Made by a program: the position numbers and the translations under genes. From Billgrantia zhangzhouensis (GTDB lineage Bacteria > Pseudomonadota > Gammaproteobacteria > Pseudomonadales > Halomonadaceae), in the NCBI RefSeq assembly GCF_021404465.1, contig NZ_JABFTT010000008.1, positions 62,001 to 126,000 of the forward strand: DNA of 64,000 nt, in the 5' to 3' direction. Shown piece after piece: positions 57,119-64,000 of the stretch. The notes under the pieces are model-generated. The model did not search any database. It was not told where the DNA came from and saw only the letters and a program-made list of their open reading frames with translations. Position 1 is the stretch's first letter; the number at the start of each line of letters is the position of its first letter.

Positions 57119-57894
57119 CCCCAAGGACCCTGAGCTGCCAGGTGACGGCGGTGGAGGACCTAACCCCCGACGTGTTCCGCGTTCGCCTGGAAGGGCGCGC
57201 GGAGGCCATGGCCCATGAGCCGGGTCAGTATCTCGAACTCAAGCTGGATGACGAGACCTGGGTGCCGTTCTCCATTGCCAGTGCGCATGTCGGCGACGGT
57301 ACGCTGGAACTGCATATCCAACATTGGCCGGAGCGCGAGAACTCCGCCCGGCTGCGTGAGCTGATCGTGGTGGCGCACCATCTGACGGTGCGCCTGCCGG
57401 GCGGCGACTGCGTGCTGGATACCAACAGCCGGCGCCCGCTACTGTTGATTGCCGCCGGTACCGGTTTCGCCCAATTGAAGGCTATTGTCGAGGCCTCGCT
57501 TCACGAGGCGCCCGAACGGCCCATCGAGCTGTGGTGGGCCGCCCGCGAGCGGCGCGACCTCTATCTCGAGAGCCTGCCGCGGCAGTGGGCCGAGCAGCAT
57601 GAGAACGTGCGCTTCCATGTGGTCACCGAGGCAGTGCCGGAGCCGCCGGTGTCCGGTGAGCGCATTCAGGGCCATCTAGGCCGCATCGACCGGGCGTTGG
57701 CCAGCGGGCTCGAAGACATCGGTGGCTATGATGTCTATCTTTCCGGCTCACCGGGTATGGTCTATGCCTGTGTCGACGTACTGGCCTCGCTGGGCCTGGA
57801 ACCGAACCGGGTCTTCTCCGACGTCTTCGCCTATGCACCGCGCCAGCCGCTGGTGCCCACTGCCGGGGTACTGGGTCGGGGGAGCGCGCGATGA
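57115..57894 (+). CDS. NAD(P)H-flavin reductase, Fre/LuxG type
   Basis: The 259-aa protein has an FAD/flavin-binding barrel with PFSIAS and a NAD(P)-binding domain with [17 protein letters not shown] and [15 protein letters not shown]. It has no [2Fe-2S] cysteines, so it is the stand-alone type that supplies reduced flavin. It overlaps ubiD by 4 nt (ATGA), which supports a link to flavin-dependent ubiquinone synthesis. It carries about 25 C-terminal residues beyond the E. coli Fre length. Confidence 0.87.
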   Translation: MTPRTLSCQVTAVEDLTPDVFRVRLEGRAEAMAHEPGQYLELKLDDETWVPFSIASAHVGDGTLELHIQHWPERENSARLRELIVVAHHLTVRLPGGDCVLDTNSRRPLLLIAAGTGFAQLKAIVEASLHEAPERPIELWWAARERRDLYLESLPRQWAEQHENVRFHVVTEAVPEPPVSGERIQGHLGRIDRALASGLEDIGGYDVYLSGSPGMVYACVDVLASLGLEPNRVFSDVFAYAPRQPLVPTAGVLGRGSAR

Positions 57895-58604
57895 GCGCCT
57901 CGCCGATCCTGATCACCGGTGGCGCCCAGCGCCTGGGCCGCCATTGCGCCGAGCGCCTAGCCGAGGACGGGCACCCGGTGATCATCAGTTATCGCCGCGA
58001 GCGTCCCGAACTCGAGGTCCTGCGCAGCCGGGGTATCGTGACCCTGCCGGCGGATTTCTCCAGCGAGGCGGGAATTCTCGATTTCATCGCTAGGCTCAAG
58101 GGCGAAACGAGCTCATTGCGGGCCATCGTGCACAACGCCAGCGACTGGGCGCCGGACAGTCAGGGTGACGAGGCTGGGGCTGCTTTCGAGCGGCTGTTCC
58201 GCATCCACATGCAGGCCCCCTATATAATCAACCTGCACTGCCGCGAGCTGCTCGAGGCCTGCGGCGAGCCCCAGCGCGACATCGTGCACATGACCGACTA
58301 CGTGGTGCAGAAGGGGTCAAAGAAACATGCGGCCTACGCTGCCACCAAGGCGGGGCTGGCCAACCTGACGCTTTCGTTCGCCGCCATGTACGCGCCCCGG
58401 ATCCAGGTCAACGCCATCGCGCCGGCACTGATCATGCTGGGCGAGGGCGACGACGAGGCCTATGTCGAGAAGGCCAAGGCCAAGTCGGCCATGGGAATGG
58501 TGCCGGGGCCGGGTGTGATCTACCAGAGCCTGCGCTACCTGCTTGACAACCGCTACGTGACCGGAATCACCTTGCCGGTCGATGGCGGGCGCCACCTCCG
58601 TTAG
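57891..58604 (+). CDS. folM: Dihydromonapterin reductase FolM (SDR family)
   Basis: FolM reduces dihydromonapterin to tetrahydromonapterin, cofactor of phenylalanine hydroxylase, and has dihydrofolate reductase side activity. The 237-aa short-chain dehydrogenase has ILITGGAQRLGRH, the VHNASDW segment, catalytic Tyr and Lys in YAATKAG, and LPVDGGRHL at the end. It overlaps the flavin reductase gene by 4 nt. TGGAQRLG is typical of FolM/pteridine reductases rather than general SDRs. Confidence 0.85.
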   Translation: MSASPILITGGAQRLGRHCAERLAEDGHPVIISYRRERPELEVLRSRGIVTLPADFSSEAGILDFIARLKGETSSLRAIVHNASDWAPDSQGDEAGAAFERLFRIHMQAPYIINLHCRELLEACGEPQRDIVHMTDYVVQKGSKKHAAYAATKAGLANLTLSFAAMYAPRIQVNAIAPALIMLGEGDDEAYVEKAKAKSAMGMVPGPGVIYQSLRYLLDNRYVTGITLPVDGGRHLR

Positions 58605-58642
58605 AATAGCTTTCCCCCTGATACTCATAACGAGGTTTTGCC

Positions 58643-58768
58643 ATGGCGAACGACCCTAATTTCAAGGATGACAGCGGACTGCTGTCCATCGTGCTGGGCC
58701 TGGTGGTACTGGTCAGCATGTCCGCCTTGCCCGCCACCATCGGCTGGTATCAGCTGATCGCCGGCTGA
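58643..58768 (+). CDS. Small single-pass membrane protein
   Basis: This 41-aa ORF has an acidic start (MANDPNFKDDSG) and one hydrophobic helix of about 22 residues (LLSIVLGLVVLVSMSALPA), then a short tail ending IAG. GAGG lies 7 nt before ATG 58643. Such size, charge and ribosome site argue for a real small protein. I do not recognise a family. It lies between folM and the aromatic leader region. Confidence 0.65.
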   Translation: MANDPNFKDDSGLLSIVLGLVVLVSMSALPATIGWYQLIAG

Positions 58769-58778
58769 CAGGCGGCGC

Positions 58779-58807
58779 TTGCCAAGCCTGCGTCGATCCG
58801 GCACGAT
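58779..58807 (+). promoter_or_regulatory. Possible promoter of the aromatic leader/DAHP synthase
   Basis: TTGCCA (58779-58784; 5 of 6 to consensus) and CACGAT (58802-58807; 3 of 6) are 17 nt apart, placing a start near 58814, before the first leader ribosome site. Confidence 0.35.
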
Positions 58808-58831
58808 GAAGCGAGAACATCGGAGACGACC

Positions 58832-58963
58832 ATGACACCGAAACTGAGCCTGCCCATTGCTGCGTCCTACCGCGCCCCGTGTGCGGTGGCTGCGCATGGC
58901 GCCGGCTTCGGTGGCCAGTATTGGTATTGGTTTAGTTCCGGTGTGCCGGCGGCTGGGTCCTGA
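58832..58963 (+). CDS. Leader peptide 1, aromatic-rich (attenuator control peptide)
   Basis: This 43-codon ORF starts at ATG 58832 with CGGAGA 5 nt upstream. Its striking feature is five aromatic codons in a row, Tyr-Trp-Tyr-Trp-Phe (58919-58933), nine codons before the stop. The rest is Ala/Gly/Pro-rich and resembles no protein. The control codons lie just upstream of a set of competing RNA stems ending in an intrinsic terminator, the arrangement of trp and phe leader peptides. Ribosome stalling on scarce Tyr- or Trp-tRNA should favour read-through into the DAHP synthase. Function is inferred from architecture. Confidence 0.85.
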   Translation: MTPKLSLPIAASYRAPCAVAAHGAGFGGQYWYWFSSGVPAAGS

Positions 58964-59042
58964 GCAAGGACAGCCGCGAAGGCACACCCTAACCGGGTTG
59001 CCTCCCCTAAAACCCCCGGTCGGCAACCCGACCGGGGGTTTT
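58940..59042 (+). promoter_or_regulatory. Ribosome-mediated transcription attenuator (stems 1:2, 2:3, 3:4, terminator)
   Basis: Stem 1:2 pairs 58940-58947 with 58981-58988, with inner stems 58949-58955/58971-58977 and 58958-58961/58967-58970. Stem 2:3 pairs 58980-58989 with 58995-59003 (9 pairs, one bulged C, 5-nt loop). Stem 3:4 pairs 58994-59002 with 59022-59030 (9 perfect pairs). Segment 4 lies in the tip of the terminator 59009-59042, so 3:4 and the terminator exclude each other, as do 1:2 and 2:3. A ribosome stalled early in the Tyr/Trp run leaves 1:2 free to form, giving 3:4 and read-through. A ribosome at the stop codon covers segment 1, giving 2:3 and termination. Confidence 0.78.
59009..59042 (+). 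terminator. Attenuator terminator upstream of DAHP synthase
   Basis: A perfect 15-bp stem (59009-59023 with 59028-59042) has a CAAC loop, an A4 foot and a T4 tail: a strong Rho-independent terminator 252 nt before the DAHP synthase start and after leader peptide 1. Confidence 0.93.
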
Positions 59043-59094
59043 GCGTTGGGCGCCCGGTGTTCGCCCGACACCATTCAACCAGAGGAGATGCACC

Positions 59095-59259
59095 ATGACC
59101 GCACGTCGCGCCACTTTCGCCGCCTACGCCCGTCACGCCTATTACGGCTGGGACTATGGGTGGCGATTTAGCGCCGCGCGGTCGGTCCAGTGCGCCACCT
59201 CCGACCGTGAGATAACCGGTGGCATGACGACACGATGTTTGCCGACCTCACGGAGTTGA
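59095..59259 (+). CDS. Leader peptide 2, aromatic-rich, overlapping the aroG-type ribosome site
   Basis: This 54-codon ORF at ATG 59095 has AGAGGAG 7 nt upstream. Codons 8-25 hold Phe, Tyr, Tyr-Tyr, Trp, Tyr, Trp, Phe (last at 59167-59169), eight aromatic residues in 18. It stops at 59257-59259, five nt before the DAHP synthase ATG, and its last codons contain that gene's GGAG (59252-59255). It lies downstream of the terminator, so it is made only when the attenuator is open. A second, translation-level sensing step is the likely role (inference). Confidence 0.75.
   Translation: MTARRATFAAYARHAYYGWDYGWRFSAARSVQCATSDREITGGMTTRCLPTSRS
59177..59253 (+). promoter_or_regulatory. Alternative hairpins around the DAHP synthase ribosome site
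   Basis: Stem A pairs 59177-59185 with 59201-59209 (9 pairs, one G-U). Stem B pairs CCGTGAG (59205-59211) with CTCACGG (59247-59253), which takes the first bases of the ribosome site CGGAG. The two share 59205-59209 and cannot coexist. Position of the ribosome on leader 2 would choose between them. The direction of the effect cannot be settled from sequence. Confidence 0.5.
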
Positions 59260-59264
59260 CTATC

Positions 59265-60347
59265 ATGAACGCCCCTGCATCTCTTGCCCAACGCCTGGCC
59301 GATGACCATGCCGATCTCGATATTGCCCGTGCCAGCCGGGTCGAAATGACACTACCCACGCCCGGCGAGCTGCGCCGCCGACTGCCTGTGGCGCCCCTCA
59401 TGGCCGAACGCCTGCACAGCCAGCGCCGCGCCATCCAGGACATCGTCAGCGGCCGTGACGACCGTATGCTGGTGGTGGTGGGGCCCTGCTCGATCCATGA
59501 CCCTCTGGCTGCCCTGGAGTACGCTCACCGTTTGGCCGAGTTGGTGCCGCAGGTAAGCGATCGCCTGCTGCCGGTCATGCGGGTCTATGTGGAGAAACCG
59601 CGTACCACAGTAGGCTGGAAGGGGCTTGCCTACGACCCCGACCTGGACGGTAGCGGCGACATGGCCCACGGCCTGCACCTGTCGCGTCATCTGATGCACG
59701 AAGTCGCGACGCTTGGCTTGCCGGTGGCTACCGAAGTGCTGCAGCCGATGCTGGCCGCTTATCTCGACGACCTGCTGGCCTGGGTCGCCATCGGTGCGCG
59801 TACCACCGAATCGCAGCTGCATCGCGAACTCGCCAGTGGTCTCGAGGCCGCGGTGGGTTTCAAGAACGCGACCAGTGGTGACGTACAGGTTGCGGTGGAC
59901 GCTATCCGTGCGGCAGCGCATCCGCACCAGCACTTCGGTCTCGACGAAGAGGGCCGCCCGGCGCTGCGCGAGACCTCAGGCAATCGACATGCTCACGTGG
60001 TGTTGCGGGGAGGCCGCCATGGTCCCAACTACGACAGTGTTTCGGTCGGCGAAGCTCGCCGGATGCTGGAGCGGGCCGGGTTGCCCGCGCGCTTGATGGT
60101 CGACTGCAGCCATGCCAATGCATGCAAGGACCATCGGCGTCAGGCCGAGGTGTTGCGTGACGTAGTGGTGCAGCGCCTGGGTGGCGAAACAGCCCTGATG
60201 GGGCTGATGCTCGAGAGTTACCTGGAAGAAGGACGCCAGGAACTTGCTCCCGGCGCGCTGCGCCATGGTGTCTCGGTGACTGACCCCTGCCTGGGCTGGC
60301 AGGAGACCGAGGCGCTGCTGCTGGAAGCCGCGGGGCGGCTGCGCTGA
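59265..60347 (+). CDS. 3-deoxy-7-phosphoheptulonate synthase, class I (AroFGH family)
   Basis: DAHP synthase joins phosphoenolpyruvate and erythrose 4-phosphate, the first step to chorismate and all aromatic amino acids. The 360-aa protein has MLVVVGPCSIHDP, the substrate-binding MRVYVEKPRTTVGWKG, AIGARTTESQLHRELASGL, and DCSHANACKDH. Metal ligands Cys, His, Glu and Asp are all present. Which amino acid inhibits it cannot be read reliably, so I give no symbol. The start is ATG 59265 with GGAG 9 nt upstream; an ATG at 59235 in the same frame has no ribosome site. Two aromatic leader peptides precede it. Confidence 0.95.
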   Translation: MNAPASLAQRLADDHADLDIARASRVEMTLPTPGELRRRLPVAPLMAERLHSQRRAIQDIVSGRDDRMLVVVGPCSIHDPLAALEYAHRLAELVPQVSDRLLPVMRVYVEKPRTTVGWKGLAYDPDLDGSGDMAHGLHLSRHLMHEVATLGLPVATEVLQPMLAAYLDDLLAWVAIGARTTESQLHRELASGLEAAVGFKNATSGDVQVAVDAIRAAAHPHQHFGLDEEGRPALRETSGNRHAHVVLRGGRHGPNYDSVSVGEARRMLERAGLPARLMVDCSHANACKDHRRQAEVLRDVVVQRLGGETALMGLMLESYLEEGRQELAPGALRHGVSVTDPCLGWQETEALLLEAAGRLR

Positions 60348-60386
60348 GCCGGGCAACTCTGGCTCGAGAGGCCTGTACTCGCCGTG

Positions 60387-60413
60387 GCGATGCCGGGATA
60401 ATCCCGGCATCGC
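60387..60413 (+). terminator. Hairpin after DAHP synthase
   Basis: A perfect 12-bp stem (60387-60398 with 60402-60413) with a TAA loop lies 39 nt after the stop. No U-run follows, so termination may be partial and the DUF3087 gene 18 nt later may be co-transcribed. Confidence 0.6.
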
Positions 60414-60431
60414 TGATACAGGAGTTCCCGC

Positions 60432-60944
60432 ATGCCGTTCACCTTCGAACACCACGACCCCGAGACCTATCGCCGTAAGGCGAGATTCATCAGCGTCGTC
60501 ATGGCGGGACAGCTGATCGTCTTCGGCATGCTGTTCGCTCAACTGCTGACCGCCACCTTCGGCTCCAGCCTGTGGCTCAACGCTCTGGGTGTCTTTCTCG
60601 GCCTGCTGGCGACCAGCCTGACCTTCGCCGTGCTGCGCGAGCGGCCATGGATGCGAGAGATGCGCTACGTGTGGCAGCTCAAGCATCATCTCTCGCGGCT
60701 CAGTGGCTACCTCGCCACCCTGCGTCGCGAAATGGATCAGGGCAACGGCGTCGCCCTTCATCTTATGACCGCCTATCATCAGGGCATGGCGCAGTTGGCC
60801 GAGCTCAACGGTCGTACCCTGGACGACGACGGCGAACTACTCGGCGAGCGTGCCAGGATCCGGCGTCTACGCGAGGAGCGGGGGCTGCCCGAGCGGGTCG
60901 AGGGGTTCGACCCCCACGACCTGGCCGCTTTCCGCAGGAGCTGA
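60432..60944 (+). CDS. DUF3087-type membrane protein
   Basis: The 170-aa protein has a polar start (FTFEHHDPETYRRKARF) and two adjacent membrane helices (about residues 22-45 and 50-67). A charged helical cytoplasmic tail to the end contains MREMRYVWQLKHHLSRL. It resembles DUF3087 proteins, whose function is unknown. AGGAG lies 8 nt upstream. It ends 28 bp from the convergent ppk1 end. Confidence 0.7.
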   Translation: MPFTFEHHDPETYRRKARFISVVMAGQLIVFGMLFAQLLTATFGSSLWLNALGVFLGLLATSLTFAVLRERPWMREMRYVWQLKHHLSRLSGYLATLRREMDQGNGVALHLMTAYHQGMAQLAELNGRTLDDDGELLGERARIRRLREERGLPERVEGFDPHDLAAFRRS

Positions 60945-60972
60945 AGAGGCTGCCCCGAGCGTCCAGCCTGAC

Positions 60973-63192
60973 TCAGGCTTTGGTCGCGTAGGCGTAGAGC
61001 AGCGTTTCCTGGGCGCTGATCGGTGCGCTGTTCCCCGGCTGCTGCTTAAGGTAGCGACCGTCCGGCTGCAGCAGCCAGCTCTGGCAGTTGTCCACCAGGT
61101 AGGTTTCGAGATCCTTGCGCACCCGTTCGGCCTGCTTGCGGTCGACGAGCGGGAAGGCGGTTTCGACCCGGTGGAACATGTTGCGCGCCATGAAGTCGGC
61201 GCTCGAGCACCAGGTTTCTTCCTTGCCGTCATTATGGAAGTGGAAGACCCGGGTGTGCTCGAGAAAGCGACCGATGATCGAACGCACGCGAATGTTCTCC
61301 GAGACCCCTGGCACGCCGGGGCGCAGGCAGCACATGCCGCGAATGATCAGCTCGCATTCGACGCCGGCCTGGGAGGCCCGATACAGCGCCTGGATCAGCT
61401 TCGGCTCGGTCAGCGAGTTGCACTTGATGATCAGTTGGGCGCGGCGGCCGCGACGGGCATGCTCGGCCTCGCGCTCGATCATGGCGACCAGGCGCTCGTG
61501 AAGCGTGAAGGGAGCATGTAGCAGCCTGTCGATATGTTGCGCCCGGCCCATGCCTGAAAGCTGCTGGAATACCTTGTGCACGTCGGCGCACAGCGAGGCA
61601 TTGGCGGTGAGCAGGCTGTAGTCGGTGTATAGCTTGGCGGTGCGAGCATGGTAGTTGCCGGTGCCCAGGTGGGCGTAATGGCGCAGTTTCCCTCGCTCGC
61701 GGCGTACGATGTGCATCATCTTGGCATGGGTCTTGTAGGCCATGACGCCATAGATGACGATGGCTCCCGCCTCCTGCAGGCGTGAGGCGAGCGCCAGGTT
61801 GTCGGCTTCGTCGAAGCGTGCGCGCAGCTCGATCACCACGGTGACCTCCTTGCCGTTGCTTGCCGCTTCCACCAAGGCGTTGACGATGGCCGAATCGGCC
61901 CCGGTACGGTAGAGGGTCTGCTTGATCGCCAGCACGTTGGGGTCGCGGGCCGCCTCGCGGAGCAAGTCTTCTACCGGAGAGAAGCCCTGGAAGGGGTGGT
62001 GCAGCAGGATATCGCTGCCGGCGATGGCCTCGAACAGGCTCGCTTTCTTGCGCAGCGCCTTGGGCAGCCCCGGCGTGAAGGGGCGGTAGCGCAGGTCGGG
62101 GCGATCCAGGTCGCCTAGCGCCGAGATCATGCGGGTCAGATTCACCGGGCCGTTGACGCGATACAGATCGCTCTGCTCCAGCTCGAACTGCTTGAGCAGG
62201 AAGGAGGCTAGCTCCTCGGGACAATTGTCGGCGACTTCCAGTCTCACACCGCTGCCGTAGCGCCTGGCCAGCAGCTCGCCGCGCAGCGCCGAAGCCAGGT
62301 CGGACACCTCCTCAGGGTCCATCGAGAGGTCGGCGTTGCGGGTCAGGCGGAACTGGTAGCAGCCGCGTACCGTCATGCCGGGAAAGACTTCCGCGGCATG
62401 GGCGTGGATCATTGACGACAGGAACACGAACTCCTGGAAATCCGCCTCGCAGAGCTCACCGGGTAGCGCGATGACCCGAGGCAGCGAACGAGGTGCCGGC
62501 AGGATCGCCAGCCCACCCTTGCGGCCGAAGGCATCCTTGCCCTCCAGCTCGACGATGAAGTTGAGGCTCTTGTTGACCAGTCGCGGGAAAGGATGCGATG
62601 GGTCCAGCCCGATCGGGCTGATCACCGGCACGATCTCGTTCTCGAAGAAGGTGCGAATCCAGTTCCTCTGCGCCTCGGTCCACTCGTCGCGGCGGCGGAA
62701 GCGTAGCTGCTGGGCCTCGAGCGCAGGGATCAGAATCTCGTTGAGAATCTGGTACTGGCGCTCGACTTGTTCGTGCACGACCTGGGAGATCTCGGCCAGC
62801 AACTGGCGCGGCAGGCGGCCGTCGGCACCGGTGGTTTCATCGCCCAAGGCGACCTGATGCTTGAGGCCGGCAACCCGGATCTCGAAGAACTCGTCCAGGT
62901 TGGACGAGAAGATCAGCAAGAACATCAACCGGTTGAGCAGTGGATGTGCCTCGTCCAAGGCCTGCTCGAGCACCCTCACGTTGAACTGCAGGTGCGAGAG
63001 CTCACGGTTGAAGTACAACGCCGGGTCGCTCAGGTCGGCCACGGAGTCGGGCTGTGGCTTGGGTTTGACGCCGGCGTGGCTCTGGTTTAGGCGCGGGGCG
63101 GCCGGTTCGAGGGCGGTTTCGTCGGCTCCGTCGCCGGGCGTTCCGATTTCCGTTGGTTCAAAGGGATCGGCAGGGTCGGGCACATCTACCAT
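60973..63192 (-). CDS. ppk1: Polyphosphate kinase 1
   Basis: Ppk1 makes polyphosphate from ATP reversibly. The 739-aa protein has [18 protein letters not shown] near residue 62, [17 protein letters not shown], and the phosphohistidine region with [11 protein letters not shown] and [15 protein letters not shown]. The C-terminal domain has [19 protein letters not shown]. It carries an acidic, Pro/Asp-rich N-terminal extension of about 50 residues relative to E. coli Ppk, fitting a salt-adapted lineage. It is followed by convergent DUF3087; hemB lies upstream. Confidence 0.95.
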   Translation of the reverse strand: MVDVPDPADPFEPTEIGTPGDGADETALEPAAPRLNQSHAGVKPKPQPDSVADLSDPALYFNRELSHLQFNVRVLEQALDEAHPLLNRLMFLLIFSSNLDEFFEIRVAGLKHQVALGDETTGADGRLPRQLLAEISQVVHEQVERQYQILNEILIPALEAQQLRFRRRDEWTEAQRNWIRTFFENEIVPVISPIGLDPSHPFPRLVNKSLNFIVELEGKDAFGRKGGLAILPAPRSLPRVIALPGELCEADFQEFVFLSSMIHAHAAEVFPGMTVRGCYQFRLTRNADLSMDPEEVSDLASALRGELLARRYGSGVRLEVADNCPEELASFLLKQFELEQSDLYRVNGPVNLTRMISALGDLDRPDLRYRPFTPGLPKALRKKASLFEAIAGSDILLHHPFQGFSPVEDLLREAARDPNVLAIKQTLYRTGADSAIVNALVEAASNGKEVTVVIELRARFDEADNLALASRLQEAGAIVIYGVMAYKTHAKMMHIVRRERGKLRHYAHLGTGNYHARTAKLYTDYSLLTANASLCADVHKVFQQLSGMGRAQHIDRLLHAPFTLHERLVAMIEREAEHARRGRRAQLIIKCNSLTEPKLIQALYRASQAGVECELIIRGMCCLRPGVPGVSENIRVRSIIGRFLEHTRVFHFHNDGKEETWCSSADFMARNMFHRVETAFPLVDRKQAERVRKDLETYLVDNCQSWLLQPDGRYLKQQPGNSAPISAQETLLYAYATKA

Positions 63193-63249
63193 AGCGCTCT
63201 CTCGTAGCTAGGTGGCAGAGTGCCCCGCTTGGTCGGGCTGGCTCTGCCG

Positions 63250-64000
<751 letters not shown>

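Noticed and set aside
58625..59074. 149-codon minus-strand frame across the leader region
   Set aside because: It covers the small membrane gene and the terminator in antisense, with no ribosome site or domain; the plus-strand structures explain the sequence better.
59041..59094. Upstream TTG start for leader peptide 2
   Set aside because: The TTG lies inside the terminator tail. ATG 59095 has a good Shine-Dalgarno site and gives the compact aromatic-rich peptide.

Overview
The window is a GC-rich chromosomal segment of a gammaproteobacterium. Gene content and order fit Halomonadaceae (Halomonas-like). The signs are coaBC-dut-algC-argB, the map/glnD/dap block divergent from rpsB-tsf-pyrH-frr, the uppS-to-dnaE envelope/replication cluster, ppx facing rho, and a HemB of the zinc-independent type. 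The genus is an inference from protein resemblance; nothing in the window proves it. I see no insertion sequence, prophage, CRISPR array, tRNA or rRNA. Almost all of it is core genome.

Layout. 1-2.3 kb: end of ftsE, then ftsX and rpoH (+). 2.4-7.3 kb: minus-strand operon coaBC-dut-algC-argB-slmA. 7.4-11.8 kb (+): radC, rpmB-rpmG, mutM, rlmI, a DUF2007 protein and a thioesterase. 12-17.6 kb (+): ald, trpS, a YeeE/YedE sulfur transporter and a malic enzyme, facing acnA (-) across a shared terminator. 20.5-22.8 kb: a CPXCG zinc-ribbon protein, trxB, slyX (-) and a membrane-anchored cold-shock protein. 22.9-30.7 kb: minus-strand run map-glnD-dapC-arsC-like-dapD-dapE-unknown. 31-45.8 kb (+): rpsB, tsf, pyrH, frr, uppS, cdsA, dxr, rseP, bamA, skp, lpxD, fabZ, lpxA, lpxB, rnhB. 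45.9-52 kb (+): dnaE, accA, tilS. 52-53.5 kb: ppx (-). 54-60.9 kb (+): rho, ubiD, a flavin reductase, folM, a small membrane protein, an aromatic-amino-acid leader region with a class I DAHP synthase, and a DUF3087 protein. 61-64 kb (-): ppk1 and the 3' part of hemB.

The most interesting region is 58.8-59.27 kb, upstream of the DAHP synthase that starts the shikimate pathway. Two successive short ORFs are rich in Tyr, Trp and Phe codons. The first has a Tyr-Trp-Tyr-Trp-Phe run and is followed by mutually exclusive RNA stems ending in a 15-bp intrinsic terminator, as expected for a ribosome-mediated transcription attenuator. The second lies beyond that terminator, has eight aromatic codons, ends 5 nt before the synthase start codon and contains its Shine-Dalgarno site. 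Alternative hairpins could mask part of that site. Together they look like a two-stage sensor of aromatic aminoacyl-tRNA at the entry to the common aromatic pathway.

Other signals outside genes include a dispersed ~80-bp structured repeat (two copies 79/80 identical, one diverged) next to ald/trpS, dnaE/accA and rho/ubiD. A second long-hairpin element lies after rho. There are a 7-bp tandem repeat after trxB, an 11-G tract inside lpxD, an accA-end/tilS hairpin that pairs with the tilS ribosome site, and a 461-bp C-rich rho leader without the thioredoxin gene often found there.
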